NCBI GenBank assembly: GCA_017466455.1
Contig: JAFTUD010000025.1
Coordinates: 1-64,000 of the forward strand
DNA length: 64,000 bases
Source of the DNA: Clostridia bacterium
GTDB taxonomy: Bacteria > Bacillota_A > Clostridia > Oscillospirales > CAG-272
Reading direction: 5' to 3'
This document shows, piece after piece, positions 56,208 through 64,000 of the stretch. Each line of letters begins with the position of its first letter. Position 1 is the stretch's first letter. The position numbers were made by a program, and so were the translations under genes. The notes under the pieces were generated by a model. That model saw only the letters and a program-made list of their open reading frames with translations, was not told the DNA's origin and did no database searches.

Positions 56208-58948
56208 GACCGTTAAAGCTAACAATGAGCGCCTTCGGACCGTACGCAAATAAGGTTGAAATCGACCTTGAAAGGCTCGGCAAAAGCGGACTCTATCTTA
56301 TAACAGGCGATACAGGTGCGGGTAAAACGACAATTTTTGACGGAATAGTCTATGCCCTTTACGGAGAGGCAAGCGGAGAAAGCCGTGACGGAAAGGCACT
56401 AAGGGCAAAGCACGCCGACAGTAGCACGCTTACCGAGGTTGCGCTTGAATTTGAGCTTAAGGGCAAAAGGTATAAGGTTACAAGATCGCCCGAGCAGCTA
56501 CGCCCCAAATCAAAGGGTGAGGGCTTTACAAGCAAGCCTGCCGAGGCTTCTTTGGTTCTCGATGACGGCAGAGTAATTACAAAAACAAGAGATGTCACCG
56601 CCTATATTGAGGAAATTATCGGCATTGATGTAGAACAGTTCAGACAAATTGCGATGATAGCGCAGGGCGAGTTTTTAAAATTACTTAACGCATCAAGCGA
56701 GGACAGGACAAAAATCTTCCGCCATATATTCAAAACTGAAAATTATGCCAAATTGCAGGAGTGCCTTGCTAACGAGGCAAAGGAGCTTCGCGAGGAGTGC
56801 CAAAGGGCAAAAAATAGCGTAGAGCAATATATAAACGGAATAGAGTGCGTTGATGAGGAGCTTTTGCCACAGCTTGCCCTTGCCAAAGCGGGAGAAATCC
56901 CGACAAGCGATATAATAGCCCTTCTTTGTGAGCTTATTTCCCGTGATAGCGCCCTTAATGATGAAACAAACAAAAAATCAGATGAGGTGAGCGCGAAAAT
57001 TGCGGAGCTTGATGTCACTCTTAAGGAAGTAACCGAGAGGGAACGGGTGAACGGTGAGCTTGATAGCTTGCGCACAGCCCTTGCCAAAAGCACCGAGATA
57101 GCAAGGGAAAAATGCGAAAAATACGAAAGCGCCAAGCGGGAAAGAGATGAGAAAAACGAAAAATCCCAAAGGGAGCTTGAGCGTATCGGCACACTCCTTC
57201 CCAAATATGAGGAAATAGAAAAGCTAAGAAAAAGAAAAAATCAGCTTGATGAGTCGCTTCGTGTCGCGCAGGAGAGCCTTGAGCAAATGACTCAGGATAG
57301 AAAGGCGAAGCAGGACGCGCTTGAGGAAAAAAAGGCGCAGTTAGAGGATATTGAAAAGCAAAAAAGCTCTCTTGCACAGCTTAATGCCCTGATTGAGCGC
57401 CTAAGAGCGAAAAACAGCACCCTGTGTGAGCTGAATAAGGAAAATTGCGACCTTGAAAACGCCAAAAGGGAGCTTGAAAGGGAGCAAGAGGCGTATGAAT
57501 ATAGCCTTGCCGACCTTAAAATCAAGGCTGATGACTACAATGAAAAGAATTACGAATTTCTCTCATCACAGGCAGGCGTGCTTGCAAGGGAGCTAAGAGA
57601 TAATGAGCCGTGTCCCGTATGTGGCTCAACCACTCACCCCAAAAGGGCAAGCATACGCCAAGGCGCACCGAGCGAGGCGGAGCTGAAATCAGCCAAGGCT
57701 CAAATGGATAAGGCGAATGAAAATACCCAAAAAATCAGCGTTAAATGCGCCACAATAAGGGGCGAAATTGATAAAGCGCAGACACATATCGCCTCGGCTT
57801 GCGCATCACTTGGAATTAGCGCCGAGGAAATTGCGAGGGCGCTTGAAAATAGCCAAGGCGAGCTGAAAGTAGCCGAGGAGCAATCATCTAAAATCACGCT
57901 TACTGTAAATAAGGAAAGCGTTTACCGTGAAAGGCGCATCACCCTTGAAAATACGGTAAAGGAGCTTGATGTGTCTATAAATAAGACAAATATGCAGATG
58001 TCGGCAAGCAAGGGAGAGATGAGCGCGCTCGATGAAAGGATTACCCAACTTAGCGCCTCACTTACCGAGGGCTACGATGCGCTTGTCTTGTCAAAGAGGA
58101 ATGCGGAAAATAGCATAAGGGAGCAAAATAACAGCGTAGAGCTAAGCGAGAGGGAAAAGACAAGCGCCGTGCTTGAAAAAGCGGAGCTTGAAGCAAAAAT
58201 AAAGACCCTCGAGGAGCAATTAAAGACGCTTAAGGTCGCAAATAAGGAAGAATGTACTAAAAAAATGGCTGAGCTTGAGGCTCATAAAAGGGTGCTGAGT
58301 GACGCCCATAATGAGATACTTGTCCGCCTTGAGGCAAATAAAAGGTCGCTTGATAATATAAAGGCGCGCCTTAACGACCTTGATAAGCTTGAGGCGCACT
58401 ATGCGTGGGTAAGCTCACTTAGCAAAACCGCAAACGCAAATGTTGCGGGTAAGGATAAAATTTTCCTTGAAACCTATATCCAAATGACATATTTTGATAG
58501 GATTATAGAGCGCGCAAATGAGCGACTTCTCATAATGACGGGCGGTCAGTTTGAGCTAAGGCGTAAAAAGGAGAATAACGCAAAAACAAACAAGGTAGGG
58601 CTTGATTTGTGCGTAATAGACCACTCAAACGGAACTGTAAGAGATGTAAAATGCCTCTCGGGCGGTGAGTCCTTTAAGGCGTCGCTTTGCCTTGCCCTTG
58701 GCTTGTCCGATGAAATACAGTCAAGCGCAGGCGGAGTAGTGCTTGATACGATGTTCGTTGATGAGGGCTTCGGCTCTCTTGACGATGAAAGCCTGTCGCA
58801 GGCAATGAGGGCGCTTGTGGGGCTTAGCGAAAGCAACCGTCTTGTTGGAATTATCTCCCATGTTGGCGAGCTGAAGAGAAGCATTGATAAGCAAATCGTC
58901 GTTAAAAAGGATAAGACGGGCGTCAGCTCTGTCACTGTAATTTCATAA
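56204..58948 (+). CDS. sbcC: Nuclease SbcCD subunit C
   Basis: 914 residues, somewhat shorter than the Bacillus subtilis protein but complete. Walker A GDTGAGKTT lies near 34-42. Two long coiled coils flank the zinc hook CPVCG (about 469). The signature LSGGESFKASL lies near 817, and VDEGFGSLD near 852 has Walker B and D-loop. It forms a complex with SbcD and opens DNA ends with ATP. Start overlaps sbcD (ATGA). Confidence 0.95.
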   Translation: MRPLKLTMSAFGPYANKVEIDLERLGKSGLYLITGDTGAGKTTIFDGIVYALYGEASGESRDGKALRAKHADSSTLTEVALEFELKGKRYKVTRSPEQLRPKSKGEGFTSKPAEASLVLDDGRVITKTRDVTAYIEEIIGIDVEQFRQIAMIAQGEFLKLLNASSEDRTKIFRHIFKTENYAKLQECLANEAKELREECQRAKNSVEQYINGIECVDEELLPQLALAKAGEIPTSDIIALLCELISRDSALNDETNKKSDEVSAKIAELDVTLKEVTERERVNGELDSLRTALAKSTEIAREKCEKYESAKRERDEKNEKSQRELERIGTLLPKYEEIEKLRKRKNQLDESLRVAQESLEQMTQDRKAKQDALEEKKAQLEDIEKQKSSLAQLNALIERLRAKNSTLCELNKENCDLENAKRELEREQEAYEYSLADLKIKADDYNEKNYEFLSSQAGVLARELRDNEPCPVCGSTTHPKRASIRQGAPSEAELKSAKAQMDKANENTQKISVKCATIRGEIDKAQTHIASACASLGISAEEIARALENSQGELKVAEEQSSKITLTVNKESVYRERRITLENTVKELDVSINKTNMQMSASKGEMSALDERITQLSASLTEGYDALVLSKRNAENSIREQNNSVELSEREKTSAVLEKAELEAKIKTLEEQLKTLKVANKEECTKKMAELEAHKRVLSDAHNEILVRLEANKRSLDNIKARLNDLDKLEAHYAWVSSLSKTANANVAGKDKIFLETYIQMTYFDRIIERANERLLIMTGGQFELRRKKENNAKTNKVGLDLCVIDHSNGTVRDVKCLSGGESFKASLCLALGLSDEIQSSAGGVVLDTMFVDEGFGSLDDESLSQAMRALVGLSESNRLVGIISHVGELKRSIDKQIVVKKDKTGVSSVTVIS

Positions 58949-58976
58949 AAAAATGCAGTCTTAGGACTGCATTTTT
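58949..58976 (+). terminator. sbcC terminator
   Basis: AAAAATGCAGTC-ttag-GACTGCATTTTT, a 12-bp stem with T-run, right after the stop codon. Confidence 0.9.
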
Positions 58977-59150
58977 GAATTCGGAACAGTGCTAACGCAA
59001 ATTCGGAATGCGGAATGCGGAGTGCGGAATGATAAATTAGAGTATTGCTCGGGGCGAGTGGAAACAACTCATACTGCACGATGTCGGAGTTTACGACCCG
59101 AGGTACTCGGGCGGAGTGCGCAATGGTGCTAACGCACAGGATTTGCCATT
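58977..59150. repeat. R2 repeat mosaic 4
   Basis: GAATTCGGA and GCGGAATGCGGA units are followed by ATTGCTCGGGG, a GAGTGG..AACTC hairpin, ACTGCACGATGTCGGAGTTT and CCCGAGgtaCTCGGG. The modules match those in mosaics 1, 2 and 5 in the same order. Confidence 0.75.
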
Positions 59151-59175
59151 TGCATTAAAATTTGTCAGCGACATA

Positions 59176-59204
59176 TTGACAATAAAAATTATATATGATA
59201 ATAT
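59176..59204 (+). promoter_or_regulatory. Promoter of the MATE gene
   Basis: TTGACA (59176-59181), a 17-bp spacer and TAATAT (59199-59204), 32 bp before the ATG at 59236. Confidence 0.7.
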
Positions 59205-59235
59205 TGTTGAGATAGCGCAAAAAGGAGGTAGGATT

Positions 59236-60564
59236 ATGGCAATAAAGCTCTATGAGCATTTTTCATACCGTAAGATATTCAGATTTACCCTTCCGTCAAT
59301 AATTATGATGATGTTTACATCTATTTACGGCGTGGTTGACGGTCTTTTCGTGTCAAATATAGTAGGCGATACAGAATTTGCCGCGCTAAATTTCATAATG
59401 CCATATCTTATGGTTCTCGGCGCACCCGGCTTTATGATAGGCACAGGTGGCTGTGCGCTGATTTCAAAGGTTTTTGGCGAGGGCGATAAGGAAAAGGCGA
59501 ATAAGCTCTTTTCAATGGTGGTATATTCCTCAATTTTCCTCGGTATAGCTCTTGCGCTGATAGGCGTGTTCACCGTGCGACCCGTTGCACAGGCTATGGG
59601 CGCAACGGGCAAAATGCTTGATGACTGTACCCTTTACGGAATTATCATTTGTATAGCGTTGCCCGCATTTCTTTTACAGCTTTGCTTCCAAAGCATATTT
59701 GTCGCCGCAGAAAAGCCACAGCTCGGACTGTATATGAGCATAATCTCGGGCGTGTGCAATATGGCACTTGACGCACTTTTTATGGCAGGCTTCAGGTGGG
59801 GACTTTCCGGCGCGGCGCTTGCAACCGCACTTAGCCAATTTGTCGGCGGAGTGCTTCCCGTAATCTATTTCGCGAGAAAAAATTCAAGCATTTATAGGCT
59901 TCGCGTCCCGTATTTTGAGGCAAATGCCCTCGGTAAAATGCTCACAAACGGCTCAAGCGAGCTTATGTCACAGATCTCAATGTCACTCGTCGGCATTCTT
60001 TATAATATTCAGCTGATGACCTACGCAGGGGAAAACGGAGTTAGCGCATATGGCATTATGATGTATGTAAACTTTGTATTTATCTCCATATTCATCGGTT
60101 ATAGCGTAGGAATTGCCCCCGTCTTTAGCTATCATTTCGGCGCACAGGGCTATGATGAGCTTAAAAATCTAAGGCGTAAAAGCGTTTTGATAATCGCCAT
60201 TTTCTCACTTTGTATGCTTGCCCTCGGTCAAGCGCTCGCCCCCGCGTTTTCGTGGATATTTGTCAGCCATAATCAGGCACTCTATGACCTTACCCTTCAC
60301 GGCTTCAGAATTTTCAGCTTCTCGTTCCTCTTTGCGGGAGTAGCGATATTCGGCTCATCATTCTTTACCGCACTAAATGACGGAGTTACCTCAGCAATAA
60401 TTTCGTTCCTTCGTACCCTCGTTTTTCAGATTGGCGCAGTAATTTTGCTCCCCTTGATATGGGAAACCGACGGAATTTGGGCATCAATCATCGTTGCCGA
60501 GGTAATGGCGTTTGCCGTAACGATATTCTTTATGATAATAAAAAAGAAAAAATTCAATTACTAA
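59236..60564 (+). CDS. MATE-family multidrug/cation antiporter
   Basis: 442 residues with about twelve hydrophobic helices. LPSIIMMMFTSIYGVVDGLFV at the N-terminus and the internal repeat (ELMSQISMSLVGILYN in the second half) fit the MATE fold. It exports drugs or other organic compounds in exchange for Na+ or H+. ATG 59236 follows AAGGAGG; the extra upstream frame lies in the repeat and promoter. A repeat mosaic lies on each side. Confidence 0.92.
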   Translation: MAIKLYEHFSYRKIFRFTLPSIIMMMFTSIYGVVDGLFVSNIVGDTEFAALNFIMPYLMVLGAPGFMIGTGGCALISKVFGEGDKEKANKLFSMVVYSSIFLGIALALIGVFTVRPVAQAMGATGKMLDDCTLYGIIICIALPAFLLQLCFQSIFVAAEKPQLGLYMSIISGVCNMALDALFMAGFRWGLSGAALATALSQFVGGVLPVIYFARKNSSIYRLRVPYFEANALGKMLTNGSSELMSQISMSLVGILYNIQLMTYAGENGVSAYGIMMYVNFVFISIFIGYSVGIAPVFSYHFGAQGYDELKNLRRKSVLIIAIFSLCMLALGQALAPAFSWIFVSHNQALYDLTLHGFRIFSFSFLFAGVAIFGSSFFTALNDGVTSAIISFLRTLVFQIGAVILLPLIWETDGIWASIIVAEVMAFAVTIFFMIIKKKKFNY

Positions 60565-60565
60565 C

Positions 60566-60594
60566 AAAAAAACAGTCGTAAGACTGCTTTTTTT
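60566..60594 (+). terminator. MATE gene terminator
   Basis: CAGTC-gtaa-GACTG hairpin with A-rich and T-rich sides, directly after the stop codon. Confidence 0.75.
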
Positions 60595-60596
60595 AA

Positions 60597-60812
60597 ATGC
60601 GGATGTGCGCACACCCCAAGAACACGAGCCTCGGCGAAGTGCGATTGGCTGGTGGTAGCCATGCAAGCGACCGTAGGGAGTCGCAATGAGGAATTCGGAA
60701 TTCGGAATGAAGAAAACTGCTTCGTGGCGTGTAGAACAAATTCACACTGTGCGAGGGCGGAGTTCACCACCCAAGGTACTTGGGCGGATTTTGCCCGCGG
60801 GGGCGCCCCCGC
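60597..60812. repeat. R2 repeat mosaic 5
   Basis: It holds the 65-bp core 60600-60664 (reverse complement of 34605-34669, one mismatch). GGAATTCGGAATTCGG, GCTTCGTGGCG, CCCAAGgtaCTTGGG and a perfect GCGGGGGCGCCCCCGC palindrome follow. The palindrome touches the stop codon of the minus-strand gene at 60813. Confidence 0.8.
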
Positions 60813-61430
60813 TTAGCCTACTACATAGTATTCCGGATGCTCCGCAAGGATAGCTGTAAAGAAGTATGCGTTAATACCCTCAAAGGTAAACTCACTTGTC
60901 CTCTTGCCAAGCAGAGTAAAGCCAAGCTCGGGCTGAAAAATCACATGTAAATGACCCTTACCGCCCTGTACTAACGGATTTTCAAGAAGCGAGCGCACAC
61001 TGTCAAATTTCTCCGTAAGAATTTTAAAGCTGTCCTCATATGTTCCTGCCCAGTATGTAAAGGTCGTAGCAAATAGCTCGCCCGAGGAAAAGCCAACCTC
61101 AACCACCTCGCCCGAATAAAGCTTTTGACAAATATCAATAGCCGTGCCAAGAGACGGAGTATGCTCGTGAGCGAATGAGCCGTGTACCGTGTATTCAATC
61201 CTGTCGCCGAGCCCGTTGTCCCTTTCCTCTACATCAATAAAGATGTAATGCACATCGGGGTCATGCTCGCTTTCCTTTTTGTAGGGCTTGGGAATTTTAA
61301 AAAACGCCGAGTGGTAACCGTCATCGGTATAGTAGCAGTCGCCACCCTTAAGCCCCGCATTTGTAATAGCTAACCCAAGGTCACGGTACAGCGCCTCGGT
61401 GCTTTCGGTAATTTCGTGTCTTAGTTCCAT
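60813..61430 (-). CDS. Conserved-looking hypothetical protein
   Basis: 205 residues that I do not recognise. The sequence is soluble, with alternating strands (YIFIDVEERD, LHVIFQPELGF) and helices, without signal peptide or zinc motif. Start ATG 61430 has an AAGGAG-like site (minus strand). It lies 14 nt downstream of the beta-CASP gene, so both are likely on one message and a linked role is possible. Confidence 0.7.
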   Translation of the reverse strand: MELRHEITESTEALYRDLGLAITNAGLKGGDCYYTDDGYHSAFFKIPKPYKKESEHDPDVHYIFIDVEERDNGLGDRIEYTVHGSFAHEHTPSLGTAIDICQKLYSGEVVEVGFSSGELFATTFTYWAGTYEDSFKILTEKFDSVRSLLENPLVQGGKGHLHVIFQPELGFTLLGKRTSEFTFEGINAYFFTAILAEHPEYYVVG

Positions 61431-61444
61431 ATTTTCTCCTTAAA

Positions 61445-63157
61445 TTATCTCTTTCTTCCGCCCTTTTTGTAAGAGGCGGATTTTTTTCCGTTTTTCTTAG
61501 TTGATGAGGTGTGCCTCTGACGATTTTCGGCGGATTTAGCTAAAAATTCCTTCATTTCATACTTGTCGCAAAGTGCCTCAATCTGACTTGTGAAGCGCGC
61601 AAGGTCCTTGTTAGCACCGCCTCGGTTTTGCTCAATAACGCTAAGTAAGCGATTGCCCGCCATCTGTAAGCGCTCAAACACCACACCCGAGCGCCTTCGT
61701 GCGTTTGTAATCCGCGGTGAGCGCGCGCTGATAATAGCCCCCTTTTCGATACATTCACTTGAATTAAGGTCGTAAATGTCGCCACTGTGCGGAGCCACCG
61801 CCTTATATCCGAGCGAGTCTTGAATTTTCGTCGCAAAATCATCACATACCGTGTCATTTCCGTGATTTACGAACACAAGCCTCGGTGCTTTCTCCAAATT
61901 GCCAAGCCACGAAAGGAGCATATCCCTGTCGGCGTGACCGCTTATTCCGTCCATTTGCGCAATCTCGGCATTTACACGAATGTCCTCACCGAACAGAGAA
62001 ATAAATCTCTCACCGTCAACAATCTTGCGCCCAAGCGTGCCGACGGACTGATATCCAACGAATAAAATAGTGCTTTCCGCCCTCCAAAGGTTGTGCTTCA
62101 GGTGGTGACGGATGCGCCCCGCCTCGCACATTCCCGAGGCTGAAATAATCACACAGGGGGTCGCGCTTTCGTTTATCGCGCGTGAGTCATCGCTCGTTAT
62201 TGAGAGCCTAAGGTCCTTAAATTTTATCGGATTTATGCCACTTGCCAAAAGCTCAAGCGCCTCGCTGTCGTAATACCCCTCAAGCCCCGAGGAGTAAAGC
62301 TCCGTAGCCTGCGTTGCAAGCGGACTGTCAAGATAAACAGGGAAGCCGTCGTGCCCCGAAATGCGCCCTTCTTCCTTTATAATTCTTAAAAGGTATAAAA
62401 GCTCCTGCGTCCTGCCCACCGCAAATGACGGAATTACCACATTGCCCCCACGGTCAAGCGTGCGCTGAATAATATCGGTTAGCTGAGCAAGGTAGTCCTT
62501 CCTCTCACCGTGTAGCCTGTCGCCGTAGGTTGATTCTATAACCACATAGTCGGCATTTTTCGGCTTTTGAGGGTCGTTTATAAGCGGACGGGAAATGTTT
62601 CCGACATCACCCGAAAAGAGAATAGTCGTTTCATTATCTCCCTCTTGAATTTTTATAGAAATGCTTGATGAGCCAAGCAAATGACCCGCATCAATAAACG
62701 AAACGGTAATACCCTTAAAGATTTCAATCTCCTTTTCATAAGGGAAGGCGATAAATTGCGAAAGCGCCTTTTCCGCATCGGCAGTCGTGTAAACAGGAAG
62801 ACTCTCGTTATCTCCCGCACGCATGCCCTTGCGGTTGCGCCAGCGCGCCTCCATCTCCTGAATGTGCGCACTGTCCCGTAGCATAATCTCACAAAGCGCG
62901 TGCGTAGCCTCGGTAGAGTAGATAGGACCGTTAAATCCGCTTTTCGCCATAGCGGGAATTTTTCCCGAGTGGTCAATATGCGCGTGAGTAAGTAAAATTG
63001 CATCAATCTCAAGAGGAAGAACAGGTAGCGTGGCGTTTTCGTATGTGTCAACGCCCTGCTCCATTCCGCAGTCAATAAGTATGTTCTTACCGCGAGCGCG
63101 AAGTAGCGTGCAGGAGCCCGTTACCTCATGCGCAGCGCCTATAAAATATAGCTTCAT
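61445..63157 (-). CDS. Beta-CASP metallo-beta-lactamase RNA-processing-type nuclease
   Basis: 570 residues. The MBL core has LTHAHIDHSG, DAGHLLGSSS and FSGDVGN. The beta-CASP part has SFAVGRTQELLY, DSPLA and ISASGMCEAGRIRHHL, ending with ISGHADRD. These are the standard motifs of the KH-free prokaryotic beta-CASP group, linked to RNA turnover or DNA repair. A Lys/Arg-rich tail (last 30 residues) would favour nucleic-acid binding. RBS is GGGGG, 8 nt upstream. Confidence 0.9.
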   Translation of the reverse strand: MKLYFIGAAHEVTGSCTLLRARGKNILIDCGMEQGVDTYENATLPVLPLEIDAILLTHAHIDHSGKIPAMAKSGFNGPIYSTEATHALCEIMLRDSAHIQEMEARWRNRKGMRAGDNESLPVYTTADAEKALSQFIAFPYEKEIEIFKGITVSFIDAGHLLGSSSISIKIQEGDNETTILFSGDVGNISRPLINDPQKPKNADYVVIESTYGDRLHGERKDYLAQLTDIIQRTLDRGGNVVIPSFAVGRTQELLYLLRIIKEEGRISGHDGFPVYLDSPLATQATELYSSGLEGYYDSEALELLASGINPIKFKDLRLSITSDDSRAINESATPCVIISASGMCEAGRIRHHLKHNLWRAESTILFVGYQSVGTLGRKIVDGERFISLFGEDIRVNAEIAQMDGISGHADRDMLLSWLGNLEKAPRLVFVNHGNDTVCDDFATKIQDSLGYKAVAPHSGDIYDLNSSECIEKGAIISARSPRITNARRRSGVVFERLQMAGNRLLSVIEQNRGGANKDLARFTSQIEALCDKYEMKEFLAKSAENRQRHTSSTKKNGKKSASYKKGGRKR

Positions 63158-63182
63158 AAAAATTCCCCCTTATCTCAAAGGT

Positions 63183-63237
63183 GTAGCCCAAGGCTACCTC
63201 TTACTTATATTTTATCATCTCCTTGCGCCTTTGTAAA
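63183..63237 (-). promoter_or_regulatory. Beta-CASP promoter and 5'-end leader hairpin
   Basis: On the minus strand TTTACA (63232-63237), a 17-bp spacer and TAAAAT (63209-63214). A GTAGCC-caa-GGCTAC hairpin (63183-63197) would lie at the very 5' end of the message, a typical stabilising position. Confidence 0.6.
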
Positions 63238-63360
63238 CAAAAATTGTAAAAATAAATTCTCAGCCCAAAATCCAACACTAAAATTTAGTCACCCTCGGCG
63301 GTGATTTTTTTGCAAATAAAGCAACCCCATTGTAAAATCTCCTTTCGTAAATCCCCTAAG

Positions 63361-63465
63361 CTGTTCCAGTATTTTGTAAGATTTGGCGATGACGCCTATG
63401 TCGTATCTCCTAAGAAGCTAAGGGGCGACATTCTCCATTCCCGTCAGGCATACAAGAAAGGATAG
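63361..63465 (+). pseudogene. 3' remnant of a WYL-domain regulator
   Basis: A 34-codon in-frame tail, FVRFGDDAYVVSPKKLR followed by a short helix and TAG, looks like the C-terminal part of WYL transcriptional regulators (FG...V..P..LR...). No start codon, RBS or body of the gene is present upstream (63240-63360 holds nothing else I recognise). It is probably the leftover of a deletion. Confidence 0.5.
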
Positions 63466-63484
63466 CGAGAATAATTAGTCTATC

Positions 63485-63513
63485 TTGACAATGTCAATAA
63501 TTAGTGCTAAAAT
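63485..63513 (+). promoter_or_regulatory. Consensus promoter of the ABC transporter gene
   Basis: TTGACA (63485-63490), a 17-bp spacer and TAAAAT (63508-63513). The -35 box overlaps a TTGACA-t-TGTCAA-type inverted repeat (TTGACAATGTCAA), which may be an operator. Confidence 0.75.
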
Positions 63514-63579
63514 TAAATTATGGACATATACCTATTTTGATTACATTACACATCTATATTAAATTAAAGGAGTGATACT

Positions 63580-64000
63580 ATGGACGAAAAATTAGTCGTT
63601 TGCGACGCTCTTTCAAAAAGCTACGGTACAAAAAGAGCGCTTGACGGTATTTCCTTAGGGCTTGAAAAGGGCAAAATCATCGGACTTTTAGGACCTAACG
63701 GAAGCGGAAAAACAACGCTTGTAAAGATCCTTGCAGGACTCCTCTCAAGGGACGGGGGCGAGGCTCTGATTGACGGAATGGAGGTAAGCGAAAGGACAAA
63801 GGCAGTCGTTTCCTACCTTCCCGAAAGAACATATTTTAACTCATGGATGAGCGTTAATGAGTGCCTTGAGATGTTTAAGGACTTCTATGAGGACTTTGAT
63901 ATCGAAAGGGCAAGATCAATGCTATGCGACCTCGGCGTTGAGGCGGACGCAAAGCTCCGCACCCTCTCCAAGGGAACAAAGGAAAAGGTACAGCTCGTTC
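63580..64000 (+). CDS. ABC transporter ATP-binding protein (5' part, cut by window end)
   Basis: 140 codons are visible. Walker A GPNGSGKTT lies near residue 42-50, the Q-loop region has SYLPERT, and the degenerate signature LSKGTKEK is near the end. The missing Gln in the Q-loop and the LSKG signature match the YtrB/ABC-2 exporter group. AAAGGAG lies 7 nt before ATG 63580. The remainder is outside the window. Confidence 0.9.
   Translation, partial: MDEKLVVCDALSKSYGTKRALDGISLGLEKGKIIGLLGPNGSGKTTLVKILAGLLSRDGGEALIDGMEVSERTKAVVSYLPERTYFNSWMSVNECLEMFKDFYEDFDIERARSMLCDLGVEADAKLRTLSKGTKEKVQLV

Noticed and set aside
1..64000. Insertion sequences, integrases, tRNA or rRNA genes
   Set aside because: I looked for transposase or integrase motifs and for rRNA or tRNA signatures and found none that I could support. 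The repeats described carry no protein gene of their own.

Overview
The window looks like a chromosome segment of an anaerobic, low-to-mid GC member of the Clostridia (Bacillota), most likely an uncultured gut lineage. The signs are strong purine-rich Shine-Dalgarno sites, textbook sigma-A promoters with 17-bp spacers, lipoproteins with Gram-positive style lipoboxes, and typical Firmicutes families (RNase M5-like, DUF1934, YwaF-like, TipAS, DUF6809, RecQ fused to a phosphoribosyltransferase). A closer taxonomic call would be a guess. I found no rRNA, no convincing tRNA, no CRISPR array and no transposase.

Layout. 0.5-5.2 kb: two secreted lipoproteins, the second with a NodB-like polysaccharide deacetylase domain. 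6.3-16.8 kb: a five-gene operon made of a giant acidic coiled-coil membrane protein, a MoxR AAA ATPase with a Lys/Ala/Glu-rich tail, a DUF58 protein, a BatA-like vWA membrane protein and a double-vWA membrane protein. 17.3-18.5 kb: a DUF4143 ATPase. 18.6-24.5 kb (minus strand): xylose isomerase and xylulokinase, preceded by an RNase M5-like, holA, DUF1934 and cysE operon. 24.6-34.5 kb: mostly metabolic and housekeeping genes (phosphatase, rmuC, two membrane proteins, pyruvate kinase, PTS enzyme I, amidohydrolase, DUF4886 SGNH protein). 34.7-42.6 kb: an accessory island with a sigma-region-4-like protein, a Xre regulator, an HNH nuclease, a Nudix hydrolase, an OLD-like ATPase/TOPRIM protein, TipAS, a frameshifted nucleotidyltransferase, a CoiA-like protein, a deformylase paralogue, unknown proteins and DUF6809. 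42.7-45.4 kb: CoA-disulfide reductase/rhodanese, VOC and YdeI proteins. 45.5-51.6 kb (minus strand): a three-gene set of an SNF2-type helicase, a second MoxR ATPase and a HExxH/vWA (DUF2201) protein. 51.9-64 kb: DNA repair and transport (MBL hydrolase, RecQ-PRTase, SbcD, SbcC, MATE, beta-CASP nuclease, start of an ABC transporter).

Between the genes lie two families of hairpin-rich intergenic repeats. Family R1 strings short perfect hairpins together, separated by a constant TCGATAT/ATATCGA spacer (about 1-170, 5188-5458, 5646-5828, 16861-17123). Family R2 is a mosaic of GAATTCGGA units, GC-rich palindromes and longer modules at gene 3' ends (30223-30547, 34494-34685, 54956-55050, 58977-59150, 60597-60812). 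One R1 array sits between two identical 37-bp copies of a transcription terminator.

The leads I rate highest are the R1 arrays with their duplicated terminator, the helicase-MoxR-metallopeptidase/vWA operon, and the MoxR-DUF58-vWA operon with its coiled-coil partner. Two genes in the accessory island are each broken by what looks like a single lost base in a homopolymer. All functional statements rest on motifs read by eye; no database search was possible.
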